Part shown: in pieces, positions 1 to 11,461 of the stretch
How positions within the stretch are numbered: the first letter of the stretch is position 1
Layout of the letters: every line of letters starts with the position of its first letter
Origin: Novosphingobium fuchskuhlense
Lineage (GTDB): Bacteria > Pseudomonadota > Alphaproteobacteria > Sphingomonadales > Sphingomonadaceae
NCBI RefSeq assembly: GCF_001519075.1
Contig: NZ_KQ954244.1
Location: 1,675,117 to 1,718,460, forward strand
Direction of reading: 5' to 3'
DNA length: 43,344 bases
Notes under the pieces: generated by a model
What the model saw: the letters and a program-made list of their open reading frames with translations, nothing else
Database searches by the model: none
What the model was told of the DNA's origin: nothing
Translations under genes and position numbers: made by a program

Positions 1-845
1 GCCTCACCCGTCGTGCCCTCAAACAGCGTCGCGGTCTTGCCGCCAACCCAGATCGGGCCGCCCGCTGCGTGCTCGATGCGGATGCGGCCCGAACGGCCGA
101 GCCGGGTGCCTTGCGTGGCGGTGTAGGGCGCATTGACCTGGCCTGTCCGCAGCATCCATTCAGCGACCGACGCATTGAGGCTGCCAGTGACGGGATCCTC
201 GATCAGCCCGCCATAGGGATCACTGAATATCGCGCGCACTTCGTAGGCGAAGGGGCTGCTTTCGGGGTGCAGTCCGACAAGGCCGATATCGATGCGCGAG
301 GCATGGGACCGCGCCGGTTCGACGGCTATGACCGCCGCCGCATCCTTGAGCTGGATTCCAAGCCAGCCGGGGCCGTTGTCGATCCATTCGGCGGCAACGA
401 CATCAATTGCCGCGATGCCGAGCACACCGCAGGCCTCGGCCAGCTTGTCCGCCTCGACCGGCCCGGCGCGGAGCAGCGGGGGTGCGGCAAAGGCGAGGCC
501 CTCGGCGCTGCGACGGACGTCGATCAGGCCTGCCCCGCATTCCTGCACAACCTTGCCGGCATGGCGCGGGGTGCCGCCCGGGGTGAGCCAGGCGTGGGCC
601 GAGCCGAGCGTGGGGTGGCCGGCGAAGGGCAGTTCCCGGTCGAGCGTGAAGATGCGCACGCGGTAATCTGCGTCCTCGTTCGTTGGCGGCAGCAGGAACG
701 CGGTTTCGGAAAGATTGAGCCAGCGCGTGATCGCCTGAAGCTCGTCGGTCGCGCGGTCGGCTTCGAGCGCGATCACGGCCAGCGGATTGCCGGAAAACGG
801 GGTCTCACCGAAGACGTCGACAAGCTGAAAGGGATAATGTGGCAT
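1..845 (-). CDS. PhzF family isomerase-like protein (3' end cut by window edge)
   Basis: Reading leftwards from the ATG at 845, the frame is open to the window edge, giving about 281 residues without a stop. The product begins MPHYPFQLVDVFGETPFSGN, the typical PhzF opening. It carries NLSETAFLLPP, whose Glu matches the proposed catalytic Glu of PhzF/YddE proteins, then RELPFAGHPTLGSAH and, near the visible end, DPVTGSLNASVAEWM. These are the conserved blocks of the diaminopimelate-epimerase-like fold. The family includes the PhzF isomerase of phenazine synthesis, but most members lie outside phenazine operons and have no assigned substrate. No other phenazine genes are visible here, so a specific role cannot be given. 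The family assignment is firm and the function is unknown. Confidence 0.88.
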   Translation of the reverse strand, partial: MPHYPFQLVDVFGETPFSGNPLAVIALEADRATDELQAITRWLNLSETAFLLPPTNEDADYRVRIFTLDRELPFAGHPTLGSAHAWLTPGGTPRHAGKVVQECGAGLIDVRRSAEGLAFAAPPLLRAGPVEADKLAEACGVLGIAAIDVVAAEWIDNGPGWLGIQLKDAAAVIAVEPARSHASRIDIGLVGLHPESSPFAYEVRAIFSDPYGGLIEDPVTGSLNASVAEWMLRTGQVNAPYTATQGTRLGRSGRIRIEHAAGGPIWVGGKTATLFEGTTGE

Positions 846-917
846 GACTTCACGAACTCCGCGCCGGGCATGGCGCAACGGTGACAATCACGGCGCGGAC
901 GGTATTGGCAAGAATGA

Positions 918-949
918 AAAGCCTTTGGCGCAGGAATGAGGAAGGCTTT
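918..949 (-). terminator. Candidate terminator hairpin after the porin gene
   Basis: AAAGCCTT (918-925) and AAGGCTTT (942-949) form a perfect 8-bp stem with a 16-nt loop just past the porin stop. On the minus strand the stem is followed by a T-rich stretch (TTTTCATTCTT). The loop is long, so this is only a moderate intrinsic-terminator candidate. Confidence 0.4.
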
Positions 950-961
950 CCATGCGGCGGA

Positions 962-2095
962 TCAGCTATCCGGAATGGCGAAGCTGAAGCGCAGGCCGGC
1001 GACGAGTGTGTCGGGCGCGCCGGGGGCCCAGCCGGGATGGATCACGTATTGCAGATCGGGCTGGATATTGAGCCACGATGCGACCGGGCGCTGCGCCGTG
1101 AGTTCGAGCACGGTTTCCGCGCGATGGGCACGGTCGGGGGCTGCCAGCACCGTGCGCCCCGCGTGTCCGAGGCGGGCATGGGCGGCGGCAAGCCCTAGTC
1201 TCCATTCCCCAAGCGTGGCGACGGCGCCGCCGCCAAGATAGGCGGCAATGGGGTTGGCGCGCGCATCGGCCCCGCCGATGCGGACCCAGGCACTGACCTT
1301 CCGCGTCACCGCGCCTTCGAGCATGGCGTAGACCCCGCGCGAGAGGGCGGGCGGCCGGGCGGGATCGAGCGCGTCGAAGCGCGTGGTATAGTGCCAGCCG
1401 CCCAACTGGAGCAGCCAGGTGCCGACCGGCACGCGCGCTTCGGCGATGAGCAGCGCGCCGGTCGTGCCCGGAAAGCGCAGCGCGGCCTTGCGCGGATCAT
1501 GCCGTGCGCCGGCGAGCGCATCGAACACGCCGAGCCCCAGCGCCTTGCGCCCGTGCTGGACGCGCACCACGAGCGCGGCGGCGGTCATCGGGAAGATCGA
1601 GGGGCCGGCGAGGCCGCTCTGCGAGATGTCGGGACCGATACCGAAGGCGCTGTTCACGAACAGGGCGCCGGTGTTCTGGATATCGAATTCGGCATTGAGA
1701 TCGATCAGCCCGGCCTTGGCCGAGACAAGGGCGGACGGTTTCCACTGCGCCCAGGCTTCGTAGACATGGGGCAAGGTATCGGCTTCGAGGCTGCTGATTG
1801 TCTGGTACACGCCGATGCGGCGGCCAGAGAAATCGGGCCCATGCACGGCAATGAGATCGAGATGCGCGGCAAGCGAATCGAGCCCGGCGGCGGGACCCTT
1901 GAAATCGACCCAGGCATCGGCGCGGCCGACGAGGTCGGTGCCGCGGTCGGGGCTCCCATCCAGCGCCGAGAGGACGTCGGCCGTGTAGGTTCCGCCGAAG
2001 TCGAGTGCGGATTGTGCAGCGGCCGTGCCGGGTGCGGCAAGGCCGACCAGAGTGAGGGAGAGCGCGGCAAGGGCAAGGCGGAACGGGCGGTGCAT
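962..2095 (-). CDS. OprB-like carbohydrate porin, outer membrane
   Basis: A protein of 377 residues if the ATG at 2095 is used. That start gives a clean signal peptide: MHRPFR, a hydrophobic core, then AAAQS as the likely cleavage region. An in-frame ATG at 2131 would add 12 residues before the signal peptide; neither start has a strong ribosome-binding site. The mature part is rich in alternating beta-strand patterns, Gly and aromatics, and ends in a strand (LRFSFAIPDS), as expected for a barrel. Elements such as YEAWAQWKPS, KAGLIDLNAEFD and FVNSAFGIGPDISQSG resemble OprB/carbohydrate-selective porins. Such proteins allow passive sugar uptake in the outer membrane. The substrate is not deducible. 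It stands alone, next to and on the same strand as the PhzF gene. Confidence 0.75.
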   Translation of the reverse strand: MHRPFRLALAALSLTLVGLAAPGTAAAQSALDFGGTYTADVLSALDGSPDRGTDLVGRADAWVDFKGPAAGLDSLAAHLDLIAVHGPDFSGRRIGVYQTISSLEADTLPHVYEAWAQWKPSALVSAKAGLIDLNAEFDIQNTGALFVNSAFGIGPDISQSGLAGPSIFPMTAAALVVRVQHGRKALGLGVFDALAGARHDPRKAALRFPGTTGALLIAEARVPVGTWLLQLGGWHYTTRFDALDPARPPALSRGVYAMLEGAVTRKVSAWVRIGGADARANPIAAYLGGGAVATLGEWRLGLAAAHARLGHAGRTVLAAPDRAHRAETVLELTAQRPVASWLNIQPDLQYVIHPGWAPGAPDTLVAGLRFSFAIPDS

Positions 2096-2643
2096 CGAGT
2101 CACTATCTGGGGCAAGGCCGGATAACATCACGCTTCGCCGCTATCAGGGAAAAAGCGCAGCAATGTTGCAGCACTCAGACAGGGATTGCCGCCGCAGCCA
2201 TGCGAGGAGGGGCTGCGGCTTCCGCAAAGCCGATTTCACGTGCTGCGCGATTTCATGATGACAGCGCCGCGCCGATACGATAAATCACTCCAACAATACA
2301 AAGTGTTCACCCGGCGCGGCCTTGGGAGAGGATGCGTAAAATTGCACCGCGCCGGGTGTCCAGCCTTGTGTCTTTTCAACAAGATTGATTTGTCTCGGTG
2401 CGGCCCATCTGCCACGCCTCACCTGCGCCTGCGTGCGGATGATCGAAAAGACCGATTATTGTAAGCGGACAAATCAACTGGTTTGATCAGGCTGCTTCGT
2501 GCCAAGCCCCGAATGCCGCTGGTTTCCCCTTGAAGCCCGGACACACGATCAACAACCCGAGCGGCATTTCGCCGGGCCTTTCGCGTCACGTTTGCGCGAA
2601 AGTGTGCCTGCGCGCATATGCCGCGACCTATGAGGAAACGCCC
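2096..2643. other. 548-bp intergenic region upstream of katG
   Basis: This gap separates the divergent porin and katG genes. I find no convincing gene in it; short open frames here lack family features. It holds a 12-bp perfect inverted repeat (2308-2358) and a small 5-5-5 dyad, ATCAACTGGTTTGAT (2473-2487), which contains the T-N11-A pattern of LysR-type sites such as those of OxyR relatives. That match is weak, and I could not identify a sigma-70 promoter with confidence. Confidence 0.5.
2308..2358. repeat. Perfect 12-bp inverted repeat, 27-nt loop
   Basis: CACCCGGCGCGG at 2308-2319 is matched exactly by its reverse complement CCGCGCCGGGTG at 2347-2358. The 27-nt spacer is AT-richer. In RNA it would form a very stable stem with a large loop, about 285 bp before the katG start. 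No T-tract follows, so it does not look like a plain terminator. Confidence 0.7.
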
Positions 2644-4878
2644 ATGCGTGCTTCGCTTTCCACCCTTGCCATGGCCCTGCTCGCGGCGCTGCCGATGGCC
2701 GCCAACGCTGCCGATGCCGCCACGTCCGCGCCGGCTGCCGCCGCGCCCGAGAAGCCGACCACCAACAAGGATTGGTGGCCCGACCAGCTTGATCTGACGC
2801 CGCTACGCCAGAACGAGAACACCGCAGCGAGCCCCTATGGTGCCGATTTCGATTACTCCAAGGCCTTCCTCAGCGTCGACCTGAAGGCGGTGAAGGCGGA
2901 TATCGCCAAGGTGCTGACGACCTCGCAGCCGTGGTGGCCGGCGGACTATGGCAATTACGGCCCGTTCTTCATCCGCATGGCCTGGCACAGCACCGGCACT
3001 TATCGGACGATCGACGGGCGCGGCGGCGGCGCGGGCGGCGAGCAGCGCTTCGAGCCGCTGAACTCGTGGCCGGACAACGCCAATCTCGACAAGGCACGGC
3101 GGCTGCTCTGGCCGATCAAGCAGAAGTATGGCCGGGGGCTCTCGTGGGGCGACCTCATGGTCCTCACCGGCAATGTCGCGCTGGAGCAAATGGGCTTCAA
3201 GACGCTGGGCTTCGGCGGCGGCCGGGCCGACACCTGGCAGCCGGACGCGGTCTATTGGGGCACCGAGAAGAAGTGGCTGGAAGCCAACAGTGACCGCTGG
3301 AATGAAAAGCGGCAGCTCAAGGGCCCGCTTGCCGCGGTGCAGATGGGGCTGATCTATGTGAACCCGGAAGGGCCCAATGCGAGTGGCGACCCGATTGCGG
3401 CGGCGCATGATATCCGCCAGTCGTTCGGCCGCATGGCGATGAACGACGAGGAAATCGTCGCGCTGATCGCGGGCGGGCACACCTTCGGCAAGGCACACGG
3501 CGCGCATCCGGCAACCTGCGTCGGCGCGGCGCCGGCGGGTGCGGGGATCGAGGCGCAGGGCACTGGCTGGAAGAACAGCTGCGGCACCGGCATGGGCAAG
3601 GACACGGTGACGAGCGGCCTCGAAGGCGCGTGGTCCGCCAGCCCGGTCCAGTGGACGACGCAGTACCTCGACAACCTCTTCGCGTTCGACTGGGTCAAGG
3701 TGAAGAGCCCGGCGGGGGCGACACAGTGGCAGCCGGTGAACGCGGCGGACGTGCAGATCGTGCCCGACGCGCATGAGGCGGGCAAGACCCATGCGCCGAT
3801 CATGTTCACCACCGATATCGCGATCAAGCAGGACCCGGCGTTTCGCGCGATCGCGCTGCGCTTCAAGGACAAGCCCGAGCTTTATGCGGATGCTTTCGCC
3901 CGTGCATGGTTCAAGCTGACCCACCGCGACATGGGCCCGAAGACGCACTACATCGGCGCGGACGTGCCGGCGCAGACTTTCAGCTGGCAGGATCCGCTGC
4001 CGGTGGAAAGCCACCCGCTGATCGGCGCGGCGGAGATCGCCACGCTGAAGACCAAGGTCATGGCGGCCGGCATCGCTCCGGCGGCGCTGGTGCGCACGGC
4101 CTGGGCATCGGCCTCCACCTTCCGCAATTCGGACCTGCGCGGCGGTGCCAATGGCGCGCGCATCCGGCTCGCGCCGCAGAAGGACTGGGCGGTCAACGAT
4201 CCGGCGGAATTGGGCAAGGTGTTGGCCGCGCTTGAAAAGCTGCGCGCCGATTACAACCGCACCGCGCCCGGTGGCCGCACGGTGAGCATGGCGGACCTGA
4301 TCGTGCTCGGGGGCAATGCTGCGGTCGAGCAGGCGGCGGCCAAGGGCGGCGTTTCGCTCGAACTGCCGTTCACCCCGGGCCGGGTTGATGCCAGCGCCGA
4401 GCAGACCGATCCGGCGGCGTTCGCGCCGATGGAGCCCAAGTCCGACGGCTTCCGCAACTTCCAGGCAGCCGATGCCTGGCAATCGCCGGCCGAGGCGTTG
4501 GTCGACAAGGCGAGCCTGCTGGGGCTGACTGTGCCTGAAATGACCGTGCTGGTGGGCGGCCTGCGCGTGCTCGATGCCAATGCGGGCGGATCGAAGGCGG
4601 GTGAATTCACGGGCCGTCCGGGCACGCTCTCGAACGACTTCTTCGTGAACCTGCTCGGCATGGACACGGTGTGGAGCAAGGCGGGCGCAGCCTATGAAGG
4701 GCGCGACCGGGCCAGCGGCGCTGTGAAGTGGACCGCGACTCCGGTGGACCTCATCTTCGGTTCCAACTCGGAACTGCGCGCGGTTGCCGAAGCCTATGCC
4801 AGCGACGATGCCCGCGAGCAGTTCGTGCGCGATTTCGCCAAGGCCTGGACCAAGGTGATGAACGCCGACCGTTCGTAA
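2644..4878 (+). CDS. katG: Catalase-peroxidase KatG with signal peptide
   Basis: The 744-residue bifunctional haem enzyme breaks down hydrogen peroxide and has broad peroxidase activity. I chose the ATG at 2644 because GAGGAAA lies just upstream and because it opens a signal peptide ([20 protein letters not shown], then NAADA). The protein is therefore probably periplasmic, unlike most KatGs, which are cytoplasmic. The distal pocket is visible as R111-x-x-W114-H115 in [13 protein letters not shown]. The Met-Tyr-Trp adduct can be formed by W114, Y238 (IYVNPEGPN) and M264 (RMAMND). The proximal haem ligand is H279 in [10 protein letters not shown]. The C-terminal half is the usual degenerate second peroxidase domain, and the length is normal for the family. 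It is followed by a strong terminator, so it is probably monocistronic. Confidence 0.97.
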   Translation: MRASLSTLAMALLAALPMAANAADAATSAPAAAAPEKPTTNKDWWPDQLDLTPLRQNENTAASPYGADFDYSKAFLSVDLKAVKADIAKVLTTSQPWWPADYGNYGPFFIRMAWHSTGTYRTIDGRGGGAGGEQRFEPLNSWPDNANLDKARRLLWPIKQKYGRGLSWGDLMVLTGNVALEQMGFKTLGFGGGRADTWQPDAVYWGTEKKWLEANSDRWNEKRQLKGPLAAVQMGLIYVNPEGPNASGDPIAAAHDIRQSFGRMAMNDEEIVALIAGGHTFGKAHGAHPATCVGAAPAGAGIEAQGTGWKNSCGTGMGKDTVTSGLEGAWSASPVQWTTQYLDNLFAFDWVKVKSPAGATQWQPVNAADVQIVPDAHEAGKTHAPIMFTTDIAIKQDPAFRAIALRFKDKPELYADAFARAWFKLTHRDMGPKTHYIGADVPAQTFSWQDPLPVESHPLIGAAEIATLKTKVMAAGIAPAALVRTAWASASTFRNSDLRGGANGARIRLAPQKDWAVNDPAELGKVLAALEKLRADYNRTAPGGRTVSMADLIVLGGNAAVEQAAAKGGVSLELPFTPGRVDASAEQTDPAAFAPMEPKSDGFRNFQAADAWQSPAEALVDKASLLGLTVPEMTVLVGGLRVLDANAGGSKAGEFTGRPGTLSNDFFVNLLGMDTVWSKAGAAYEGRDRASGAVKWTATPVDLIFGSNSELRAVAEAYASDDAREQFVRDFAKAWTKVMNADRS

Positions 4879-4895
4879 AGCGTTGAAGCAGAAGA

Positions 4896-4928
4896 GGGCC
4901 GGGACGCTTGAGCGTCCCGGCCCTTTTT
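4896..4928 (+). terminator. Strong intrinsic terminator after katG
   Basis: GGGCCGGGACGC (4896-4907), loop TTGA, GCGTCCCGGCCC (4912-4923), then TTTTT. This is a perfect 12-bp GC-rich stem with a T-tract on the plus strand. It lies between the convergent katG and acs genes and its stem may also end acs transcription, although the minus-strand T-run is poor. Confidence 0.92.
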
Positions 4929-4932
4929 CGTG

Positions 4933-6873
<1,941 letters not shown>

Positions 6874-6960
6874 GGCGGCATCCTCTCGGCTAGCGTTGGA
6901 TTTTGGCCGCTATAAGACGGATTGAGCAGGCTTTGCCAAGCCTTGAATTTGCCTCTCCGA

Positions 6961-7004
6961 CCCGCCTCTCGGCGGGCCACCTCCCCGAGGCGCGCTCGGG
7001 GAGG
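6961..7004 (-). terminator. Double hairpin downstream of the aminotransferase gene
   Basis: Two perfect stems lie side by side: CCCGCC-TCTC-GGCGGG (6961-6976) and CCTCCCCGAG-GCGCG-CTCGGGGAGG (6980-7004). They sit immediately after the leftward aminotransferase stop and upstream of acs. No T-tract follows, so they may be a terminator, an mRNA-stabilising element, or a dispersed sphingomonad intergenic hairpin. Confidence 0.55.
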
Positions 7005-7012
7005 AGCTCGGC

Positions 7013-8296
7013 TCAGTGCGCGCCGGCCAGAGCGGTGAGGAACATCAGGACGACCGGGTGCGGCTCGATGCTGGCGAGCTGGCTCTTCACGGCGGCGAAG
7101 GCATCATCGGCGGCGATGAGCGCGAACTGGATATCGGCCTCGGTCATCGCGGCGCAGAAGAACATGTTGTGCCAGGGGTGCACGTAGACCCCGCGCTTCA
7201 GCATGGCCTCGCCCCAGGCGAAGCCGACGCGGTAGTCGGGATCATTGTCGAACAGGATTTGCGGCATCTGGACGGGGCCGGTCTGGCGCAGGGCAAAGCC
7301 GTGCTTGGCGGCGAGGGCATCGAGGCCTTCGCGCCACATGGTGCCGAGGCGGATCGAGTTTTCGAGGTAGTCGCTCTCGCGCAGGATCCTCAGCGTCTCG
7401 ACCCCGGCGGCCATCGGCACGGCGGCGAACCAGAATGAGCCGGTGACGTAGATATGGCTCGCGCCCTCGCGGCAGCGGTCGTTGCCGAGGAGGGCGGAGA
7501 TCGGATGGCCGTTGGCGAAGGACTTGCCCCAGCAGCTCATGTCAGGGCGGACGCCGACGAGCTCCCAGCTGCAATCGCGGATGAGGCGGAAGCCCGCGCG
7601 CACATCATCGACGATGAGCATGGCGCCGGTTTCATCGCAGAGTTCGCGGGCGCGCCGGGCATAGGCGGGATCGGGGAGCGCCTGATCGATGAAGGCATCG
7701 TGCTTGAAGGGCGAGGCGAAGATGGCGGCAAGATCATCGCCAGCTTCGGCGACAGCGGTCTCGAGGCTGGCGACATCGTTGTACTGGTACTTGGAAATGA
7801 ACGCGCGCTCTTCGGGCACGATGCCGGCGGGCATCGGCGTGCACCACGGCGCGGCGCCGTGATAGGCACCGTCTGCCACGAGAATGCGGCGCTTGCCGGT
7901 CTGCGCGCGGGCGGTGGTCATCGCCATGGTGGTGGCATCGGTGCCGTTCTTGCAGAACATCGCCCAATCGGCGTGGCTGACCATGCCGACGAGGGCTTCG
8001 GCAAGGTCCACGAAGTGCGCGCTGGGGCCGGTCAGCGTATCGCCCTTGGCGAGCTGCGCGACGGCGATGTCGTTCACGCGCCGATCGTTGTAGCCGAGGA
8101 GGTTCGGGCCATAGGCGCACATGAAATCGAGATAGCGGTTGCCATCCACGTCCCAGATATAGGCGCCTTCGCCCCGCTCGAAGAACTGGGGGTAGCTGGC
8201 GGGGAGCAGCGTGGTTGCCTCATGGCCGTACATGCCGCCAGGCACGACTTTCAGGGCGCGGGCACGCAGGGCTTGGTCGGCGGCGTTGGTGGTCAT
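7013..8296 (-). CDS. Class III PLP-dependent aminotransferase (GSA-aminomutase-like)
   Basis: A 427-residue cytoplasmic enzyme of the class III aminotransferase family, nearest in pattern to glutamate-1-semialdehyde aminomutase-like proteins. Visible blocks are YIWDVDGNRYLDFMCAYGPN near the N-terminus, FCKNGTDATTMAM, the PLP-ring region MLIVDDVRAGFR, and CWGKSFANGHPISALLG, whose Lys is the expected Schiff-base residue. It is probably not the haem-pathway HemL: it departs from HemL in several blocks (for example DDVRAGFR where HemL has DEVMTGFR) and lies 20 bp downstream of a TetR gene in a catabolic cluster. The substrate amine is unknown. It is co-oriented with the TetR gene and most likely in the same transcript. 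Confidence 0.85.
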   Translation of the reverse strand: MTTNAADQALRARALKVVPGGMYGHEATTLLPASYPQFFERGEGAYIWDVDGNRYLDFMCAYGPNLLGYNDRRVNDIAVAQLAKGDTLTGPSAHFVDLAEALVGMVSHADWAMFCKNGTDATTMAMTTARAQTGKRRILVADGAYHGAAPWCTPMPAGIVPEERAFISKYQYNDVASLETAVAEAGDDLAAIFASPFKHDAFIDQALPDPAYARRARELCDETGAMLIVDDVRAGFRLIRDCSWELVGVRPDMSCWGKSFANGHPISALLGNDRCREGASHIYVTGSFWFAAVPMAAGVETLRILRESDYLENSIRLGTMWREGLDALAAKHGFALRQTGPVQMPQILFDNDPDYRVGFAWGEAMLKRGVYVHPWHNMFFCAAMTEADIQFALIAADDAFAAVKSQLASIEPHPVVLMFLTALAGAH

Positions 8297-8316
8297 CGGG
8301 CTCTCCCTTTTCGCGG

Positions 8317-8994
8317 TCAGGCGGCTTGTTCGGTGGGGCTGCGCAGGGGCAGGACTTCGGGCAGGAACGTGCGGGCATAGGCCTCGCGCGCGAGGCGGGC
8401 CTGTTCGTCATAGGCGATGGTGATCGTGCCGTACCGGTGGACCGAGAGGGTCCAGATCGCATCATTGATCACGAGCAGTTCGGTGAAGCGTTCAACCAGA
8501 TCGGCGCTGGGGGCGATGGCGAACAGCTGGCAGAATTCGGCCATGCTGCGCTCGGCCAGCACGCTGTCGTTTTCCAGATCGCGAGCGCGGATGGAGGCAG
8601 AGAGCCCCGAGCCGAGCAGGAGGCGGCGGGCGGCGCCATGCGCGTTGTAGTGATCGCGGCCATGGCCATAGCGTGCGGCGAAGAAGGCCTGCCACGTGGT
8701 TACGTTGGCGGGCAGCGGCTTGCCCAGCAAGTCGACGAACTCCCGCACGTAGCGTTCGGCGAGCGCGACGAAGACCTGCCCTGCATCCGGGAAGAAGTGG
8801 TAGATCGAAGGTGGCGTGAGGCCGGCTTCCTCGGCGAGGGTGTAGATGCTGATCTGCGCCGGTTCTAGCGTTTCGAGCAGGCGGTCGGCGGAATCGAGGA
8901 TCGCCTCGAAACGCTGCTGACTGCGCTTCTGGCGCGGGCGGCGGATCGCATCGGCGGAGCCGGGCGCCGCTGGCCGGGGTAGGATCGTGACCAT
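8317..8994 (-). CDS. TetR/AcrR family transcriptional regulator
   Basis: A 225-residue regulator starting at the ATG at 8994. The frame extends farther upstream without regulator-like sequence, so the short start is preferred. Residues 20-70 hold the TetR helix-turn-helix (RSQQRFEAILDSADRLLE, then YTLAEEAGLTPPSIYHFFPD), with the usual S-x-YxxF recognition helix. The rest is an alpha-helical ligand domain. It is divergent from the TonB receptor gene across a 166-bp gap and upstream of the aminotransferase, so it probably controls both units in response to a pathway compound. The ligand cannot be read from the sequence. Confidence 0.9.
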   Translation of the reverse strand: MVTILPRPAAPGSADAIRRPRQKRSQQRFEAILDSADRLLETLEPAQISIYTLAEEAGLTPPSIYHFFPDAGQVFVALAERYVREFVDLLGKPLPANVTTWQAFFAARYGHGRDHYNAHGAARRLLLGSGLSASIRARDLENDSVLAERSMAEFCQLFAIAPSADLVERFTELLVINDAIWTLSVHRYGTITIAYDEQARLAREAYARTFLPEVLPLRSPTEQAA

Positions 8995-9035
8995 GATGCG
9001 CAGGCTAGCACGCCTTCGCCGCTGTTCAACCCATT

Positions 9036-9064
9036 TCAGATAAAAATCCGAATTTATGTCAGAT
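9036..9064. promoter_or_regulatory. Candidate TetR operator between divergent units
   Basis: An AT-rich stretch in an otherwise GC-rich gap holds ATAAA-N8-TTTAT (9040-9057), flanked by direct repeats of TCAGAT (9036-9041 and 9059-9064). It lies between the TetR and TonB-receptor starts, where such a regulator commonly binds. The dyad is short and imperfect, so this is a candidate only. Confidence 0.35.
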
Positions 9065-9160
9065 TCAGCTTGACGCCCCCGGGGCTGGCGCGGCAGCTTC
9101 CCCCTCATGGGGATCATGGCTCTGCGCAGAGGCTGCGGAGCCGCAGCGGGGGGAATGACC

Positions 9161-11425
9161 ATGCGGACAGCCAACTGGAATCGGTGTCTCGGTATGCTTC
9201 TGGCCGGAAGCGCGCTTGGCTTGGCCGCGCCCGCGCTGGCGGAGGAAGCGGCTCCCGCGAAGAGCGACGGCATTGCCGAGATCGTGGTGACCGCGCAGCG
9301 CCGCGCGCAGAATGTGCAGGACGTGCCGATCGCCATCGCGGCGATCAGCGGCGATGCGCTGAGCGAGACCGGAATCCGCGATCCGCGCGACCTGACCTTG
9401 CTGGTGCCCAGCCTTTCGATGCAGGCGGGGACGGCCGCTTCGACCACATCGCTGTTCATCCGCGGCGTGGGCATCGGCGATTTCAATTCGAACACCACGG
9501 GCGCGGTCGGCGTCTATGTCGATGACGTGTTCCTTGGCGCGAACGCGGGCAAGCTGTTCAACGTGTTCGATTCCGATGGCATCGAAGTGCTCAAGGGGCC
9601 GCAGGGGACGCTCTATGGCCGCAACACCACGGCGGGTGCGATCCGCTTTTCAAGCCGCAAGCCGACCGACGAGCTGAGCGGCGATTTTTCCGCGCTCTAT
9701 GGCCGGTTCAACGAAGTGCAGCTGGAAGGCGGCATCGGCGGGCCGATTGCCAAGGACCTCCTCAAGGTGCGCGTCTCGGGCTTCTACAACCGGCGCGACG
9801 GGACGACCTTGAACCGCGTGACGGGCCACAAGGTCAACAACATCAACCTCTGGGCGCTGCGGGGGATTGCCGATTTCACGCCTGCGCCCAACGTGCTGCT
9901 GCGGCTTTCGGTGCACGGTGGCAACAACACCGGCGGCGCGCGGCAATTCCAGCACCGCGGGCAGGGCGTCGATTTCTTCGGCAACCCGGCCAAGCTGCCC
10001 GATGGAACTCCGACCGACGCCTTCGGCTATGCCGACACCGACAACAACGCCTATGCCGGAGACTACAACGTCGAGGGCAAGGAGCGCATCGGCGTGTTCG
10101 GCACCTCGCTGCTCGGGCAGGTCGACTTCAGCGGAGTGCAGCTGACCTCGATCACTGCCTACGAGCAGGTCAACCGCGCGACGCTGGAGGACACCGACGC
10201 CAGCCCGGCGGACTTCGTGGTCGCGTATTATCAGGACCGCCCGCGCCAGTGGAGCCAGGAGCTGCGGCTGCAATCGACCGGCGAGCGCAAGCTCAACTGG
10301 ATCGTCGGCGGGTACTATTTCCATGATACGCTGGCGACCGACAGCAGCTTCGATCTGCTGCGCAGCCTGCGCGATCCGAACGATCTGGCCGGCACCTTCG
10401 ATCCGGTCAATTCGCTTGGCCTGCTGCGCTATCCCTATACGCAGCGGACGCGGAGCTTCGCGCTGTTTGGCCAGGCGGACTACAAGCTGACTGACAAGCT
10501 GACGTTCACTGCCGGCCTGCGCTGGTCGAACGACCGCATCGGCATGGATTACCACAGCCTGTTCGACATCGTGGGCGGGATAGCGCCGGTGAAGGCCTAT
10601 TCGGACCAGACGCTGCCACTGCTCGATTTCAAGGACACCAAGACTTTCAAGGACCTCTCCTGGCGCGCCGCGCTCAACTACAAGAGCGGGGATACGCTGG
10701 TCTACGCCTCGTTCTCCAAGGGCTACAACAGCGGCGGGTTTGCGGGCGGCGCCTCGACCGATCCGCTGCAGTTGAAGCCGTTCAATTCGGAGAAGCTCTA
10801 TGCCTACGAAGTGGGGCTGAAGAGCGAGTTCCTCGACCGCAAGGTGCGCTTCAATACCTCGGCGTTCTACTACGACTACCGCGATCTGCAGGTCTTCGTG
10901 TTCGACCTGACCGGGCCGATCCCGGTGCAGCGCAAGTTGAATGCGGGCAATGCCGCCATCTATGGCCTCGAGGCGGAACTGACCGTGCGGCCGACGCGCA
11001 GCCTCGACCTGTTTGGCGCGGCGACCTTCATGCACAGCGAATACAAGAAGTTCGCGGCACTGGGCGGCGTGAGCTACAACGGCAACCGTCTGGTCAACGC
11101 GCCCAAGTTCGCGTTCTCGGGCGGCATCAACTGGACGGTGCCGCTGGCGAACGGCGCGGCGATCAAGGCCCGTGTGGACGGAACCTACGTGTCCTCGATC
11201 GCGCTGTTCCCGGACAATGCCGCGTCGACCGAAGTGAAGGGCAACGGGCGGATCAACGCGCGGCTGGCCTGGCAGGCGCCCTCGAAGATCTGGGAGGCGG
11301 CGCTGTGGGTGAAGAACCTCAACTCGGCGCGGGTGATCTCCTCAATTGCGCCAGTGATCACGCAGGACCAGATCAACTACAACGATCCCCGTACCTTCGG
11401 GGTCCAATTGGTCGCGCATTTCTGA
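9161..11425 (+). CDS. TonB-dependent outer-membrane receptor
   Basis: A 754-residue outer-membrane active transporter. The ATG at 9161 is chosen because GGGGGG lies about 8 bases upstream and because it opens a signal peptide (MRTANWNRCLGMLLAGSALG, then LAAPALAEE). The TonB box is EIVVTAQRR. The plug domain follows with VPIAIAAISGDAL, LFIRGVGIGDFNSNTTGAVG and GPQGTLYGRNTTAGAIRF. The remaining 550 residues form the beta-barrel, ending in TFGVQLVAHF with the terminal Phe recognised by the BAM machinery. This style is typical of the expanded sphingomonad receptor family, which often takes up organic substrates rather than iron complexes. It is followed after 36 bp by the flavin monooxygenase, so a shared operon and substrate are likely. 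Confidence 0.95.
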   Translation: MRTANWNRCLGMLLAGSALGLAAPALAEEAAPAKSDGIAEIVVTAQRRAQNVQDVPIAIAAISGDALSETGIRDPRDLTLLVPSLSMQAGTAASTTSLFIRGVGIGDFNSNTTGAVGVYVDDVFLGANAGKLFNVFDSDGIEVLKGPQGTLYGRNTTAGAIRFSSRKPTDELSGDFSALYGRFNEVQLEGGIGGPIAKDLLKVRVSGFYNRRDGTTLNRVTGHKVNNINLWALRGIADFTPAPNVLLRLSVHGGNNTGGARQFQHRGQGVDFFGNPAKLPDGTPTDAFGYADTDNNAYAGDYNVEGKERIGVFGTSLLGQVDFSGVQLTSITAYEQVNRATLEDTDASPADFVVAYYQDRPRQWSQELRLQSTGERKLNWIVGGYYFHDTLATDSSFDLLRSLRDPNDLAGTFDPVNSLGLLRYPYTQRTRSFALFGQADYKLTDKLTFTAGLRWSNDRIGMDYHSLFDIVGGIAPVKAYSDQTLPLLDFKDTKTFKDLSWRAALNYKSGDTLVYASFSKGYNSGGFAGGASTDPLQLKPFNSEKLYAYEVGLKSEFLDRKVRFNTSAFYYDYRDLQVFVFDLTGPIPVQRKLNAGNAAIYGLEAELTVRPTRSLDLFGAATFMHSEYKKFAALGGVSYNGNRLVNAPKFAFSGGINWTVPLANGAAIKARVDGTYVSSIALFPDNAASTEVKGNGRINARLAWQAPSKIWEAALWVKNLNSARVISSIAPVITQDQINYNDPRTFGVQLVAHF

Positions 11426-11461
11426 GCGGCGCGGCGAGGCAAGAAAAGGCAGCAATTCCTG

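Noticed and set aside
2186..2464. 92-codon frame upstream of katG
   Set aside because: It crosses the inverted repeat, lacks a ribosome-binding site and has no recognisable pattern.
2803..4482. Long minus-strand frame inside katG
   Set aside because: Arg-rich shadow of a high-GC gene with all KatG active-site blocks on the plus strand.
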